From assembly GCA_013398275.1 (NCBI GenBank), contig VZSE01011604.1, positions 945,695-1,009,694 of the forward strand: 64,000 nucleotides of DNA. Reading direction: 5' to 3'. This stretch comes from Promerops cafer (taxonomy: Eukaryota; Chordata; Aves; Passeriformes; Nectariniidae). A program made the translations under genes and the position numbers. A model generated the notes under the pieces. It saw only the letters and a list, made by a program, of their open reading frames with translations. It was not told the DNA's origin and did not search any database. Shown here piece after piece: positions 62,871 to 64,000 of this stretch (the stretch's first letter is position 1; every line of letters begins with the position of its first letter).

Positions 62871-64000
62871 TTTGACACTAAATTTCTTTTCTCCCTTGAA
62901 ATTTCAAGAGACAATGAGATTTAGTTCTAATTTCTATACCAAAAAAACCATTACTATTTTTAGCACAGGTGCCTACTAGAGGTCAGAGTGAAAGATTTCA
63001 TTTGGGCTAACATAATTACGTCGGGCTGCTCACTTATCACTGTGCTTATGGGAATCCAAGTTTACCATCAGATCCCAGTTAGAAGAAAATATATATTAAT
63101 TTGTAAGGTATCTAACAGCAACCAATAAGCAAGCAGTCCTGTTAATGCCTCTCAGTAATCAATTTCCATTTTAATCAGATTTACTGTCCTGGAAGATTGA
63201 CACATTAATTACTAAGTTGTCAAAAAATTTATGTCATCCCCTCCTGAAGAGCTCTCCTGAAGTCATGTCACATCCCACCCACTCAATCACAGCACTGGAA
63301 ACTGATCCGTGACCATCAGTGTCACCTCCTGACTGCACCTTGTGATGCTGCCACAGCTCATCCCTGGTGACAAAACTACAGCCCCTTGTAATACCAGCAT
63401 CCTACCCATGAGCAAAGAAATCCAAGAGCTACTGTGTCAGCATTAGGCATGGTCCCCAAACATGGACACTTCTACTTCCTCTAGAGCTTCTTTTGTTGAC
63501 AGGCTGATAGAACAGCTCCTTTTCTCAACAGCCTCCAGGTTGTACCCCACGCATGAGTTATTAAATTCACAATACATTACAAATTTTGAGTGTTTACAAT
63601 GCAGACATTAAAGACGTCATCCTACTGCGCTGGAAAGAAAGTGCACAGTCAGAAATGTTTTCAAACAGCATGGATTTCCTTATTGTACCTATCAAGCAAC
63701 GGACTACTCATGCTCTAGAGATCATATTTTCTCTTAGTCAGAATTTTCAATAAACACTTAGAAACTCCTATCACAACTTCTGCTGTAGGCTCAAAACATA
63801 TTTCTTCTTTATTCAAATCCAAACAATGATAACAAAACAGACTTACCATTTTTGAAACGGGTTTAACACCTCAGCAGGCTTGCAAAAAGGCTACTTAATT
63901 TCATCTTAATAAAATGTAGTGTGCAAGCTTTGAAATATAGGCCTTGATTAAGGATTCAGAATTTCTCCAAAGACCAAAAGAAGGCAGAAACCCATCGTCC
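62871..64000. other. Unique DNA to the window edge
   Basis: The part at 63.24-63.55 kb is richer in C (cytosine-rich words such as CACATCCCACCCACTCAATC) but not assigned to an element. No frame of note. Confidence 0.45.

Overview
This is vertebrate nuclear DNA, almost certainly from a bird. The evidence is the repeats. Six fragments of CR1-type LINE are recognisable, and three of them end in the avian-style 3' octamer (ATTCTATG or ATTCTGTG) or its complement. There is also a 570-bp solo LTR, plus part of a second one, of the avian ERVL-like type that begins TGTTTTAGCTGGGATAGA. No mammalian Alu, B1 or L1 and no bacterial-style gene organisation is visible. The base composition is strongly AT-rich, with many A/C-rich and G/T-rich simple stretches. 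Repeat identities come from remembered family consensus sequences, not from a database search.

No protein-coding gene can be supported with confidence. The open frames are short and scattered over both strands, as expected by chance in AT-rich DNA. The two longest (174 and 148 residues) have low-complexity or unrecognisable translations. The window reads as a gene desert or the inside of a very large intron. I saw no tRNA, rRNA, snRNA or CRISPR array.

Layout: 1-8.8 kb is unique AT-rich DNA with one hairpin and a (TG)n tract. A solo LTR lies at 8847-9416. Three CR1 pieces lie at 13.8-17.0 kb, followed by a hexamer/dodecamer minisatellite at 17.8 kb. At 20.7-20.9 kb a direct repeat flanks a single N next to a perfect 27-bp inverted repeat. 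A GC-richer island at 26.5-27.7 kb carries a minus-strand exon-like arrangement with a possible 74-nt mini-intron; this is the best, still weak, candidate for an unannotated transcript. A second GC-rich block is at 29.2-29.9 kb, a perfect 22-bp inverted repeat at 31.6 kb, and a CpG-rich LTR fragment at 33.8 kb. CR1 fragments follow at 38.0, 48.7 and 53.8 kb. A second N-bearing tandem duplication is at 42.0 kb. An enhancer-like segment with a repeated homeodomain-type module is at 59.4-59.6 kb.

I did not find an obvious new biological system. The leads most worth checking are the two duplications at Ns (probably assembly seams), the two long perfect inverted repeats, the exon-like pair on the minus strand at 26.6-27.0 kb, and the paired motif module near 59.5 kb.
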